64,000 nucleotides of DNA from Megaleporinus macrocephalus (GCA_021613375.1 CM038726.1:15358341-15422340), one strand, 5' to 3'; counted from the stretch's first letter, positions 27,500-38,900 are shown. The notes: generated by a model from the letters alone, not told the origin. Translations and numbers: made by a program.

Positions 27500-27830
27500 G
27501 AAATGCTTATGTAGGTGTCATGAAACCTTACGAATGCTACACTTCAGTCTTTAAAGTCGTTGTTAGCACAAAACTGCCAGAATAGTAACTTAACAAAAGC
27601 CACCTTTTTTATTTATAACAGCTTCCAATCTATTCGTTTTTAGTTTCTCAAAGAAATCTGTTTTCCACACCTCCGAATTTCAGGCTTGTAAGTTGGTTGT
27701 ATTCTCTGCTTCTCATGATCCAAGCAAGCCCAAACACATTGCGTGTAAGGGGGGTCTGGACTCTGGGGTGGTCAGTCCATTGTACTGAGAACACCAGCAG
27801 CTTCTTTGCGTGATTTGTACATTTTCAACT
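27500..27830. repeat. Dispersed repeat, family S, copy 1
   Basis: It shares the run TCTGGACTCT, GG(G/A)GTGG, GTCCA, CTG, AACACCAGCAGCTT with 54640-55140. I recognise this as part of a transposon-derived fish repeat but cannot name its superfamily. Confidence 0.5.
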
Positions 27831-28299
27831 TTTTCATCCCTTTCTTTTTCTCAGTAAGATACACATTAATTTTACTTCTTTATGCAAGTTAACTATCTTC
27901 TATCTTGTCTTCTCAGAAATCCATGCTGAAAAATTAATAATAAATATCTTTTTAACAATTCTCTAAAAGTAGTGTTCAGTTTGAGTTGGAAAATGTAATT
28001 ACTATGTGTACCGTGTTAAAAGTTCACCAGTTAAATCCCTGTGTTCATTACTGAGAATGAGTTAATCAGTGGCAGTGTTGAGATGATGCAGGGTTGGAGT
28101 AAATAGCCATATTTTGTTAGAAAGCCAATATTTCTGATCCTAATTGCAGAAGGGGGAAAAAACTCATTAAGACCACCGTTTTCAAATCTTAAATGTAAAG
28201 CAGATCTGATGTTTTATGGTTGCAGCATCACCGGTTTCTGGATTCTGTCTCCTAAACCCATCCTAGGAGAAAAGAGGAGCTGAAAGGGAAATTCCATCT

Positions 28300-28545
28300 T
28301 TTTTATTTCTGTGTAATTACATTTTTAAAGATGTAAGCAAAGGCATTCAGAGTGGTTTAATGTGAAAATGCGCTGTTCTAATGAAATTTTCACAGCGGCG
28401 CTGATAGGAAGCAGACGCCTGCAGAGTTTAATGGCTCTAAAAGCTCCTTTACAGAAAGGCATTACTTGGAATGGAATATGCTGCATACTTGGCCTAAAAG
28501 TGTTTACAGTGTGAGGGAAAACTGTCCCTAAAGAAAACACAGGGT
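28300..28545. promoter_or_regulatory. Candidate conserved noncoding element (unverified)
   Basis: A non-repetitive block with words such as TAATGAAATTTTCACAGCGG, CGCTGATAGG and TTTAATGGCTCTAAAAGCTC. It is more GC-balanced than its flanks and resembles teleost developmental enhancers. There is no direct proof from one sequence. Confidence 0.25.
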
Positions 28546-29079
28546 TTTTTTAAGATTTACCGCTATGTTACCAATATCTGTATTCCATAGAAAAACTATT
28601 AAACTATGTTTATTGGGGGTTTTAGATAAAACATGGATGCATGTGTTTTGTAGCCATGGTACTCCCTGGCTTTGTGGCTTTCTGTACAGTTAACCATTTT
28701 ACACCAAACCACTCTAAATACCATCTTAACAATTCAGATTTCGACAAGTATGTGGAATTCCTCATGAATTAAATGCTGGATACAAATAAAATGTGTGTGA
28801 GGTTTCCCTCTATGCTTATAGACTTTAAAACATCTATGTGAGAAAATCTGATCTGTCATGTTGATGAATTGTTGTACAGGTCAGCTTGTGTTGAAATAAG
28901 TAAACTCAAAAATGGCTTTAAATGCACTTAATCTGATCGTAATCTAATTTCTGCAGTAACCTGATTTTTCAAGTGGTCATATAAACAGGATACTTTAATT
29001 TCTTGGATTAAGACTTAGAAGTCTGATTGTGAAATCTGATTAAAGATGAGCTGGATAATCTGGTTTTAACAGTGCACTA

Positions 29080-29665
29080 TTAGGAGGGCCGCGGTCTAGG
29101 TCCAAACCCAGACATTGTCCAACGTGGACCCAAACCAATAAACTATTGAGAATGATTCAATTCTGACAGTGTTTATTTGGTTGGCAGAACTGTTCTTGTC
29201 TTTACGCCATACGTAACCTCACAGACCAATCGCGTGCTTTGTAGGATCACCAAAGGCGCTCCTCAGCCAATCAGATCTGTGCGGTTTCAGGAGTGGGATG
29301 CGCACACAGGCTAGGTACAAAGCAAGAAGCAGCAGTGGGAGAATAAAGCGAGTCGGAGAAACTAACATGCTCTTTTCCAAAGCATTCTGTGTTTTTTTTT
29401 TTTATGTAGTCCTTGTTTTTACTGGAAGTGATAAACAAAAACATTTATTTGAGGTTTTATAAATAATTCATTTAGTTTAAACAGTAAATATACTGAAATA
29501 TACTGAATGGTATGTGTGATGTGTTGGTGTTTCAGTAGCTGATGGTATAAGATGCTGATACTAGGCTACTTCAATATACAGGATACGTCACTGAATCATA
29601 ACACAAGTTAGAAATTATGGCGGTCTGGACCTTGGCCTGAAGAAATTTTACTCAAGGTCTGTTTC
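29080..29665 (+). mobile_element. Internally deleted hAT-like element
   Basis: The 5' part (GCGGTCTAGGTCCAAACCCA, CATTGTCCAACG, AAACTATTGAGAATGATT, CAATCGCGTG, CAGCCAATCAGATCTGTGC) aligns with 57794-58290. A hAT-type 3' end is visible at about 29616-29662 (GCGGTCTGGACCTTGG, then CAAGGTCTG). Nothing between them encodes a transposase, so this is a deletion derivative. Confidence 0.6.
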
Positions 29666-30064
29666 ACAGAAGTTGAATTTAAGGAATAGCAGTGAGAGAG
29701 TATGTCTCTCATTGATTGGGTTTAACTATGTCTTGGTGGAGTATAGAAGCAGAAAAACGTATTTAAAACATTTAATTCCTCTGGAATTTCACTTGGTCGT
29801 TATGTAGAAAAGCTCTGTGCCTCATTATAGCAAATTTACAAGCTTTAATATGTCAACAACAATATGTGTAAGTTCCTACTTTTGGTGTGGGACAATTCTA
29901 TGTACAAACTTTATGAATGGAACAAACGTGTTCTGTTAGGCTCCGTATTCAGATTCCTGTTTAACGACAGACAATGTAATATGTCGCCAAAGACACAGAC
30001 CCACCAGCAAAGGAGCTTAAAGAGGGATTGTGAGCTTTAACTGTTGTGCTTATACAATGTGCAA

Positions 30065-30067
<3 letters not shown>

Positions 30068-30111
<44 letters not shown>

Positions 30112-30120
30112 CGCACACAC
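30068..30120. repeat. (CA)n microsatellite
   Basis: CA repeat with minor interruptions towards its right end. Confidence 0.95.
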
Positions 30121-30285
30121 ATAAACATCAGTTTAAGTCAGACAGCTGAAGGAAATGACTTCACAGCATATTTGTCTCGGGGGCTTCGGTGAAGGTGGGG
30201 TCTACTGTGTGTGTAGGTACGGGATAGACCAACACCTGGTCAAACATTAGACGTGATTACATCTGACTGACTGATATCATATGGC

Positions 30286-30288
<3 letters not shown>

Positions 30289-30378
<90 letters not shown>
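30289..30378. repeat. (TG)n microsatellite, 90 bases
   Basis: About 45 uninterrupted TG units, the longest alternating purine-pyrimidine TG run in the window. Such runs can adopt Z-DNA. Confidence 0.98.
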
Positions 30379-30379
<1 letters not shown>

Positions 30380-30505
30380 ATTAAGTAATGTGTGGAGTTG
30401 AGTTTGACAGAATTACCTCAGCACTTCACTTTAGATTAACTCAGTGTCTCCACAGCTCCACCCTGGCAGCGGTCCAAAGGTTACACTAATTCTCTTCCCC
30501 ACCAC

Positions 30506-31019
30506 CCCGCCTCTCTCTCTCTCTCTCCCCACCTCTCTCTCTCTCTCCCCCTCTCTCTCCTCTCTCCTCTTGCTCTTTTCTCCTGCTCTGTGCTATGTCT
30601 TCTTCTGTCTTCCTATCTGTCTCAATCTTCCTCCTTCCCTCTTCCCCTCTATTTCTGTCACTTGTTCTTCCTCGTTCTCTTACACTTCTCTCTGTCTTTC
30701 TGTTATTCTTTCCTCTCATCCTCTTCCCCTCTCTCTTGCTCTCTGTCTCGCTGTCTCACACTATCTTTTAGGGTCCATCACTCTCTCACTTCTGCTCTCT
30801 CTCTTTTATTACTTTCTTCTCTCTTTGTCCCACAATCTTTCTGTCTTTCACTCTCTCATAGCATCTCTCTCTCTGTCATCTCATACAATTTCACTGTCTC
30901 TCACTCCCACTCTTTTTTCCTTTTTTTACTTTCTCTCTTCCTCCCACAACCTCTTTCTCATTCTCTTTTATTCTCTCTCGCTCTGTCATTTCTCCTGTCT
31001 TGTCTCTCGTGTTGTCCTA

Positions 31020-31057
<38 letters not shown>

Positions 31058-31067
31058 TCTCTCTTAA
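30506..31067. repeat. Polypyrimidine (TC-rich) tract
   Basis: About 560 bases are almost entirely C and T on the plus strand, with CTCT runs and a perfect CT run at about 31026-31054. The long open frames through it (Ser/Leu-rich on one strand, Arg/Glu-rich on the other) result from the composition and are not genes. Confidence 0.9.
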
Positions 31068-31149
31068 ACAATGAAAGAGCGAAATGTATTGATAGAATAT
31101 ATATACATAATGATAAGAGAGATGCATCTCTGCAGCTGTAGGCTAATAT

Positions 31150-31182
<33 letters not shown>
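31150..31182. repeat. (GT)n microsatellite
   Basis: About 33 bases of GT repeat. Confidence 0.95.
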
Positions 31183-31183
<1 letters not shown>

Positions 31184-32867
31184 AGTGTATATATTTAACC
31201 TTGAATGTTGAGACACATTCATTTCTCCAAACAGTAAAGTCTTGTAAGGACAGATGGAGCGAGCGAGCGAGAGCGAGAGAGCAGCTGAGTAGGAGGCTCT
31301 CAAACACAAGCATTAGAAGAAAAGTTTATTCTGAAATAGGGGGTGTTATGAAAATGAATTATTCTCATTGCTCTGTCTTTTGTGCTCAGCTTTGCTCTGC
31401 TCTGTTTCTTCCTCAGTTCAGACACTGTATCTTATTTCAAGCTCTGTGCACTGAATTGTAATATGCTGCCGTGTGCCTGGCTTTACGGAGTGGGGATATT
31501 CTTAATGTGTCAAACCCAACATTTTACACCAAACTGAAATGATAAATGACCCACCATACTTCATGTCATTCAGCCATGTCTAGAGTAAAACTGAGCTATC
31601 AATATGAGGTTAGCATAACATGTAAAGCTTCCAGAAAAAGAAGAAAACCAAAAAAAAAACAGATACTAAAAAACTAATAGCTGGTGATTCTCTACAAAAG
31701 GTATCTATTTCATACATGAGGTTTACCTGGAAGGTCAAAGCAATGCCTATTCAATGGGACTAAAACGTTTGAAGACAAACAATAAGTCATGCAGGAGGAA
31801 GGAAAACACTGATGAAATCAGTAAGTAGCACCTGTAATCGTGTCTAATCAGAGTAGTGGACGTTTCAAGCTGCAGCTTCTACTGAAGTGCAAACCGTATG
31901 CTATATTCCACTGTCCATTTCTTTAAGGTTCTAGTTTAGGCTTAGTCTTAACTGGCAAATGAACCACAGATTAGTGTTTAAGTGCCTCTCACAGCTGTGA
32001 TGGGGGGCTAAGCTGCATAGGTTTAATGCTGCTAACCTGCTATCGTAATCTGAATGACAGAAACATGGACTGACTGATGTTATAGGGATCAGGGGGCTAT
32101 GCCCACTTCCATGTTTACAGTTAGGGTGGTGAGTTCTCGGGAGATCTCACCATCGCAGTGAAAATACATGAAATAAGAAGAAAAGAATAAAAGAGTCTCC
32201 AGTTTACAATCTGCATACACAGTCAGGAGGCAAGACCATTACAGTGATTGTAATTGTAGTGATGTCATATTAATCATTTACAAACAAAAACTAAGCTGTT
32301 TTTTAGCTATGCAGTGGCAAGTTCTAGACTATCAGGTTACAGATGCTAAACTGTTTAGCTTATCAGCAATTTCAGCTTGGTTTAAACAGCAAACAGGAAA
32401 ATTCCCTGTGGTAATCAAACAATCCTGACTGCTAGCCCAGTAGCTAAACTGCAGGCTAATAAATACAGTAAAACCAGCATTAGTGTCTAATGCTAAACTA
32501 CTTGTCACCAAACTAATTTCTTAGAAAAACAGTGATTCTGTCTTCAATCACACACATTTTTACCCTTTTATATGAGGTATACAATTAGCCAAGTAGCTAT
32601 CTTGCTAACATTCGTTTTTAGCTGATATATCCTTTGACCAATCAGTTATCTCGGTTGTAATGATTATTTCAGTTTAAATATATGTTTAAATATTTAGCTG
32701 TGTTGATTCAAAGCTACCTTGCAAAATGCTCAAGATCCTAACACTGTATCAACTAACCAGATATCACGACTGAGTCTAACATTTAGTGCTTCAGTACTGA
32801 AATATGCTCATGATGTCACTGATAAGCCAACATCAAACTCAAAATAGAGAGTCAATGTGTTTTACAT

Positions 32868-32942
<75 letters not shown>

Positions 32943-33792
32943 TGTATGTTCAGTGTTGATTTTCAAACACTGACCATTAATCTACATGTTTGACCACATT
33001 GTATCTCGTATTCTTTTTATGAGCTGTGTGAGATTGTGTATCTTTTAATGCATTATATATTACTTTTGTCCAGACCCTTGACACAATCTCACACATACAC
33101 AAACTTGCTTTGTAAAGGTCTCTGAGTATTTGTCGTTGCAGTTAGCACTGGCTAAGTTAGCATCAGTGATCTATGGAGGTAATAACAGAAACCCAATTAG
33201 AACTAGAGCTCTCTCTCTCCCTCCCTCTCTCTGGTATGTATAATGTATGTTCTAGCTGTACACCTATCATTTTTATTACATTCTTTTTCTTCTGGGCCAC
33301 TGCGACAGAAATCACTTGAATAACACACACATGCACACATTTCTGAAATCTACACTTGGCCTACACTACAGTAGCCACATTTGCAGTGTTTTTTTTTTTT
33401 TTTGGTCTTCATTTATTTTTATTACACTAAGCCTATGTTTCATAGTATTTTCTCCACATGAGCATCAGTAATACCATACTCCCCATTTGGGAAAAGCCAT
33501 ATTTCTCAATTTGGAAAAGATCAGCAGCATTTTGTCCATAGCCAAGAAAATGTATGTAGAGAAAAAAACCTTTTAATCCATATCTATCTTTAATTCAGTG
33601 CTCAAGGTCCTGTCAATCAGATGCAAAGCAAGCTTTTGTTTATTAGTTAAATGCTAGGTAATCACCAGTAGGAAGCAATTTCTGAACAAGGTAACAACAG
33701 GGGTGGAGCCAGACTCTCAGCACTGAGGGTTATTCCAGAACAGCACTGCTGTTATTCACAACTGTGAAATAGCTCATATAACCTATATATTT
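31183..33792. other. Noncoding stretch, no gene recognised
   Basis: AT-rich unique-looking DNA with the TA microsatellite at 32871-32939 and a short CT-rich tract near 33209. No exon seen. Confidence 0.55.
32871..32939. repeat. (TA)n microsatellite
   Basis: About 69 bases of perfect TA repeat. Confidence 0.97.
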
Positions 33793-34042
33793 TCCTGTCC
33801 AGTGGAAAATGTGTATTTCCATTGTTGCAATTTTTATTTTTCTACATTAATTAGACAAAACAGCTGCTGTTGACATTGTGGGAAAATTTCACAATAAATG
33901 TACCAATAGAAATACTCCAAAATAGCTTGGAAAAAAATCTGGTTCCGATGGCGTCCATTGTAAGTGAAGACCTCTTTTTGACCTCTCCTGTAAAGCTTGC
34001 TTTTTTTAAGAGACACTTGTTTTTTATTGGACAGCTACATTA
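33793..34042 (+). mobile_element. MITE family R, near-complete copy
   Basis: Left end CTGTCCAGTGGAAAATGTGT; right end ACTTGTTTTTTATTGGACAG followed by CTACA. These are inverted ends matching those of 37666-37909. The interior shares ACATTGTGGGA, ACCAATAGAAAT, CTCCAAA, TAGCTTGGAAAAA and TCTCCTGTAAAG with that copy. Confidence 0.75.
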
Positions 34043-34091
34043 TAACTATGTATAATAAAATTTTAGAACACTGTTGGTCCAAGTTTTAAGA

Positions 34092-34144
34092 ACATTACCA
34101 GTCAAAAGTTTTAAAACTGTTCTAAAACGTTTGGCTGGTAGTGT
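34092..34144. repeat. Inverted repeat at the start of the minisatellite
   Basis: 34092-34117 and 34119-34144 are inverted copies of each other with 22 of 26 positions matching and a one-base spacer. The left arm contains ACCAGTCAAAAGTTTTAAAA. The right arm is the first minisatellite unit. The left arm looks like a Tc1-type terminal sequence found in fish. Confidence 0.85.
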
Positions 34145-34904
34145 ACTAAAATGTTTGACTGGTAGTGTATCTAAAACGTTTGACTGGTAGTGTATCTAAA
34201 ACGTTTGACTGGTAGTGTACTAAAACGTTTGACTGGTAGTGTACTAAAACGTTTGACTGGTAGTGTACTAAAACGTTTGGCTGGTAGTGATCTAAAACGT
34301 TTGGCTGGTAGTGATCTAAAACGTTTGACTGGTAGTGTACTAAAACGTTTGACTGGTAGTGTACTAAAACGTTTGTCTGGTAGTGTATCTAAAACGTTTG
34401 GCTGGTAGTGTACTAAAACGTTTGGCTGGTAGTGTACTAAAATGTTTGACTGGTGGTGATTTAAAACGTTTGACTGGTAGTGTACTAAAACGTTTGGCTG
34501 GTAGTGTACTAAAACGTTTAGCTGGTAGTGTACTCAAACGTTTGACTGGTAGTGATTTAAAACGTTTGGCTGGTAGTGTACTAAAATGTTTGACTGGTGG
34601 TGATTTAAAAAGTTTGACTGGTAGTGTACTAAAACGTTTGGCTGGTATTGTACTAAAACGTTTGACTGGTAGTGTACTTAAACGTTTGGCTGGTAGTGTA
34701 CTAAAACGTTTGACTGGTAGTGATCTAAAACGTTTGGCTGGTAGTGTACTAAAACGTTTGGCTGGTAGTGTATCTAAAACGTTTGGCTGGTAGTGTACTA
34801 AAACGTTTGGCTGGTACTGTTACTAAAACGTTTGACTGGTAGTGTACTAAAACGTTTGGCTGGTAGTGTACTAAAACGTTTGACTGGTAGTGTACTAAAA
34901 CGTT
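34119..34904 (+). repeat. 24-bp minisatellite, about 32-33 units
   Basis: The unit is the 20 bases AAAACGTTTGACTGGTAGTG plus four linker bases, usually TACT. Main variants are GACTGG/GGCTGG and linkers TACT, ATCT and a 25-bp form with TATCT. Because 24 is divisible by three, one frame reads an eight-residue repeat (LKRLTGSV and variants) without stops for over 130 codons. This frame has no start context, splice sites or promoter and is treated as a by-product. Confidence 0.97.
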
Positions 34905-35165
34905 AGCAGGACCACCACAGAGCAGGTGGATCATTCCCAGCACTGCACTGACACTGATGTGGTGGTGGTGTGTTGGTGTGTGTTGTGCTGGTATGAGTGG
35001 ATCAGACACAGCAGTGCTGTTGGAGTAATTAAACACCTCATTATCACTGCTGGACTGAGAATGGTTTGGTCTACCAACCAAGACGAACCAGCCAACAGTG
35101 TCTTGAGTCCAGTGACTATAGTTTTGTCATCACTGTGGACTATTCTATTCACCAGAAAGTAAAGG
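34905..35165. repeat. Palindrome-rich dispersed fish repeat
   Basis: It contains AGCAGGACCACCACAGAGCA, GTGGATCATTCCCAGCACTG, GTGCTGGTATGAGTGGATCA, GACACAGCAGTGCTGTTGGA and CACTGCTGGACTGAGAATGG. I recognise these as one of the most abundant dispersed repeats of otophysan fishes. This copy is partial. Open frames on both strands are repeat-derived. Confidence 0.7.
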
Positions 35166-35379
35166 GCCACAGGCATTCTCAAAGAACAAAAGGTTTTGAT
35201 ATGTCAGCGATGACAAAAACCAAAATTGTTACCAGCCTTACATTTTATGTTCCAGACCCAAAGAAAAAGACTTCTAAGCATTCTGCACTCTGTGTGGTCT
35301 TTCATTTTCCAGTGGTTAGTGTTCTCTCGCTTCTGCATGCTGTTATCCAGCTGGAAGCCTCATGAGGTCCTTTGTTTAC

Positions 35380-35670
35380 AAACATTAGAATACGTTTGGT
35401 GAAAGCGTATTATTGTCTAGAAGAGTGCCATGAAAATACTTTTCTCCCTTCGTCTCCTGCCTGCCTCCTCCTGCCTCCTCCTGCCTCTGTGCCTGCGGTA
35501 TATTTATCTGTGGCCTGCATTAGTACGGCAACATCTTGGTTCTCATATCGAGCTGAAGGTGCGAGGATTACTATTTATTCACCACTATGATGTCACCCCA
35601 CCAGTTTCAGGGTTGCCATGGTAATCCATCTACACTTCACCTAAGGGCGATGACGCTTTTTGCCGTTCAG
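35380..35670. promoter_or_regulatory. Candidate regulatory block with an RFX X-box
   Basis: A non-repetitive block. At 35612-35625 it carries GTTGCCATGGTAAT, one mismatch from the palindromic X-box GTTGCCATGGNAAC bound by RFX factors. TATGATGTCACC, a CRE-like half, lies about 20 bases upstream. X-box plus CRE spacing recalls ciliary and MHC-type promoters, but no first exon is recognised nearby. Confidence 0.35.
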
Positions 35671-36109
35671 GCACTGAAAAGAAGAAAATTATATGATAGC
35701 TGGATTGGAGAGGTTTTTTGTTTACTCACAATTTGGCTAATAGAAAATGATCGTCATGCAGAGTGACTGGAAGCAGAGGATGCTGGGAAATGTGTCATAC
35801 AGGGTGATACACACCTTTAGTGTTAAAAGGCTGCCTGAAACCTGCAATGCTCTTCCAAAGTCCATGCTTGTTTGATTTGAGTTTGGGACTGTGTGTTTGG
35901 GACCATACAGGCTATGCATGCACTGTAACTAACCTAATAATGTTAGGCTCGTGTCTGTTTTTAAAGTATGTTTTTTTAAGTATCTTGTACTTTGTCATAC
36001 TTTTAACTGTTACTCTGCCTATAACCCATCAACAATTGTACGTTTCATGTCATTTATTGTGCACATCGAGTAAACTTGCAGGAGTAAGCAACTCCTAAAT
36101 ACCATGTAG

Positions 36110-36835
36110 ACCCCCTTTAGCAGCAGTAATCTCCACCAAATACAATATACATAGTGTTGAGGAGAAATATTGGATCATTCTGTCCTATAAATATGTTTTT
36201 TTCAGTATTTCTGGGATATTTAGCTGTTGTTTTTGTCAGTATTTCTGTGATGTCTTGCATGTCTATATGGTTAAGATCAGAATTCGGATACGGCCAGTGC
36301 AACAAACAAATCTTCTCTTTTAACAATTTTTGATTGATCCTTGGTTGGGTTGTTGCACCCAACATCTCTTCAGCTTGGTCATGGAGGTCATGCTGCCCTA
36401 ACATTCTTCTGTAAAATGTTTGGATTCCTCTTTAAACTCTTCCTTCAAAGAACTATGATGCTCCCTCCACCAAGCTTCGAAGGAGATGCTTCATGAGATA
36501 TTGGTGCTGGTGTGCTCTTCCTCCAAACCTGTACATTTATGTTAAAAATCTGTTTCCCCAGAAGTATTGTGGAACATCCAGTTGGGCAGTGGGTGGGTTA
36601 TGCCATTAGTATACAAGTCTCCTGTATGTCTTGTGCTGCTAACTTTGGGTTGTTTGTCCATTATGTTTTTGGAGTGATCTTAACAGGACATTCATTTACA
36701 TTTGTAGACACTTTGTCTAAGCATGGATTGATGTGCACTCAGGTCTTTTGTAATCTTTTCCAGCTTCATGTATCTTTATAGCACGTCTTCTAAGGTCTCC
36801 GGAAAGTTCTTTCACACTAACTTTTCTGAAAAATA
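36110..36835 (-). pseudogene. Tc1-like transposase remnant
   Basis: On the minus strand, broken frames read SGDLRRRAIKIHEAGKDYK near 36800, LGGGSII near 36470 and LHWPYPNSDLNHID near 36270. They follow the order of a Tc1 transposase: N-terminal helix-turn-helix region, the GGGSIM-type core motif, then the WPxxSPDLNPI motif with its catalytic Asp. Stops and frameshifts separate the pieces. The element is inactive and its TIRs are not recognisable. Confidence 0.65.
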
Positions 36836-36854
36836 ACACATTTATGTCAGTTTT

Positions 36855-37010
36855 TTATTTACGTTCTTCCACATCTTTTGAGCTCAGTGGCTGCTCTTTA
36901 TATTGTGTAAACATTTTAATGTGAACGGACCAATAAAAATGCTCCAAATTGGCTTGGAATAAAATCACTTTTAACTTCCATTAAATTTAAAGAACATTTT
37001 GCTCTGTAAT
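36855..37010 (+). mobile_element. MITE family R, partial copy
   Basis: It shares CTGC..TTTA, ATTGTGTAAACATTTT, GGACCAATAAAAATGCTCCA and TGGCTTGGAA with the complete copy. The ends are missing. Confidence 0.55.
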
Positions 37011-37263
37011 GTTCTTTCTTTCTTGCTTGCTTTCTTCAGTTGTTTATTTATTTATTTATTTAGTGTCTTATGTCATGCTTGTCTGCTATAAATGAATGCA
37101 CTTCCTGGCAGGCTTCAGCAAGCCGCTGGCCACATGACAGAAAAAAATAGGGTCATGCCTTTTCACTGACTTGATTAATAAATCAGTCGTCTGCTCCTTG
37201 CAGTGATAATAGAACAGGCGGTTGGAGCTTTCTTCTGAAATTTAACACCCCATAGGTACATAT

Positions 37264-37286
37264 ACACACACACACACACACACACA
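37264..37286. repeat. (CA)n microsatellite
   Basis: About 23 bases of CA repeat inside an otherwise unique, enhancer-like region (about 37190-37500). Confidence 0.93.
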
Positions 37287-37665
37287 GGCATAGAAGCACG
37301 AACGCCTTCACACCTAAGGGCACCGTTTTACCTGCCAGCACTCGGTAGCATTTAATGTGTGCCGCTTTTATTGAGAGGCTCCTTGGAAGTCTTGCATAAG
37401 CGCAAATTTATTATAGCTATAGTGTCACTGTCACGGAAATACCGCACAAGCGGAGCTATACATCATCGCTGGTCCGAGACCAGGTGCATTCTGATCTTAG
37501 TCATTATTAGCCGAAAAGTGGAACCCATCCAACTATAGCATTGTTGTAATTGCATGTGTGAATAATGTGTTATGAAACTGTGGCTGTACTGGAAATATCG
37601 GTGAGCTTAATATATGGTTTTGGAGCAGGACTGATTATAGAACAGTGTAAACAAGTACTACATAC

Positions 37666-37909
37666 ATATCGTCGCTGCCCAATGAAAAAATATGTATCTC
37701 CATTTTTTCCATTCTATTTTTCTACATAATTTAAATGCACCAGCTGCCGTTTACATTGTGGGATGATGAATGGACCAATAGAAATGCTCCAAAGTAGCTT
37801 GGAAAAATCTGGTTTCATTGACTTACATTAAAAGTGAAGACTGTTTTTGGTCTCTCCTGTAAAGTTGCCAATTTGGAAATACTTGTTTTTCATTAGACAG
37901 CTACGATAT
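37666..37909 (+). mobile_element. MITE family R, complete copy
   Basis: The inverted ends are ATATCGTCGCTGCCCAATGA on the left and, read on the minus strand, ATATCGTAGCTGTCTAATGA on the right. Inversion continues through GAAAAA and GTAT(C/T)TCCA, giving TIRs of about 35 bases. Length is about 240 bases with no coding capacity. Other copies lie at 22287, 33793, 36855 and 57328. Confidence 0.8.
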
Positions 37910-38249
37910 ATTTTTTGCCACTCATTAATTTTTCTCTATGCAATACAATGTGTTTCATTCCTGAAGTGAAAATTAAAGTGTTAAAGAAATATGTTTTTTT
38001 ATTATTACTTGAATTATTTTAAAGTTGGATTTACAAGCCAAAGTTTCCAAAACCAACTAGTCACTCCGATTTCTTCTAGCAGCTAATATTTTTTTTCAGT
38101 ATTCATATCATTGCTGATATTTTTCAATATCTTTTTTATGCATAGTTTATAAACCTCATCTTAAGTTCTGTGATTTCATATAAAATCATATTAATATTAC
38201 TGCGACAGCTATATACAGAGCCAAAACAATATGATCAGCTGCTCAGTAT

Positions 38250-38900
38250 GCTGTTGGCATGTCCCACCAAAGCAGCACAAATCCTCTAAAGGTGCCCTCT
38301 GGTATCTGCCACCTAGACGTTAGCAGCAGACACTTCTAAGCTCTGTAAGAAACTGTGGATCAGATTTGGATCAGATTTGTTGTTCTTTCCAGCACATCCC
38401 ACAGATTCTTGATTGATAGAGCTCTGTAGAGGCCAGGGCAAAAGCTTCTTTGTCACGTTCTTCAAAACACTCTCAAACAATCTGACATCCAGATGCTTGG
38501 ACCCAGGGTTTTCCAGCAGCACATTGCCCAGAGTGTCACATTCCATTGTCTTCTTCCCACAGTGCATTCTGGTGCCATCACCCAGAGGAGAATGGCTGAG
38601 AATCATTGGACCAGATGGCCTCCTTCCACCGCTCTGAGGTCCAGTTCTGACGCTCATGTGCTCACTGTAGGCGCTTTGCAGTCCTGTAAGTAGCAATTGA
38701 GTTTTCTCAATATAGCAAAATTTAAAAAATCGATGACCGTTGGTTTCTATAAAACTGGATGGCCTTTGTTGCCCTCATCAGCATCCGAGGGCTCTCCCCT
38801 TGGACCACTCTTGGTAACCTTGCTATTTCGAAGATGCTCTGACGCGGTCATCAGGAGTTGCTCAGGTCTTCACAGCTGTATATTTTACCCGTAGTAAACA
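38250..38900 (-). pseudogene. Deleted Tc1-like element remnant
   Basis: On the plus strand it shows, in the expected order, the hallmark words of a common fish Tc1 element: GGTATCTGCCACCTAGACGT, CAGCACATCCCACAGATTCT, CCAGGGTTTTCCAGCAG, CACATTGCCCAGAG, CACAGTGCATTCTGGTGCCA, TAGGCGCTTTGCAG and CTTGGACCACTCTTGG. The transposase lies on the minus strand with large internal deletions. The 127-codon frame at 38313-38696 is a relic of it with frame changes. Confidence 0.65.

Noticed and set aside
30444..31067. 207-codon open frame, the longest in the window
   Set aside because: It is Ser/Leu-rich only because the DNA is a TC-rich tract. There is no domain and no codon pattern, and frames on both strands stay open for the same reason.
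38313..38696. 127-codon open frame on the minus strand
   Set aside because: The underlying DNA is a deleted Tc1-like element. The frame is a mosaic of shifted transposase segments.
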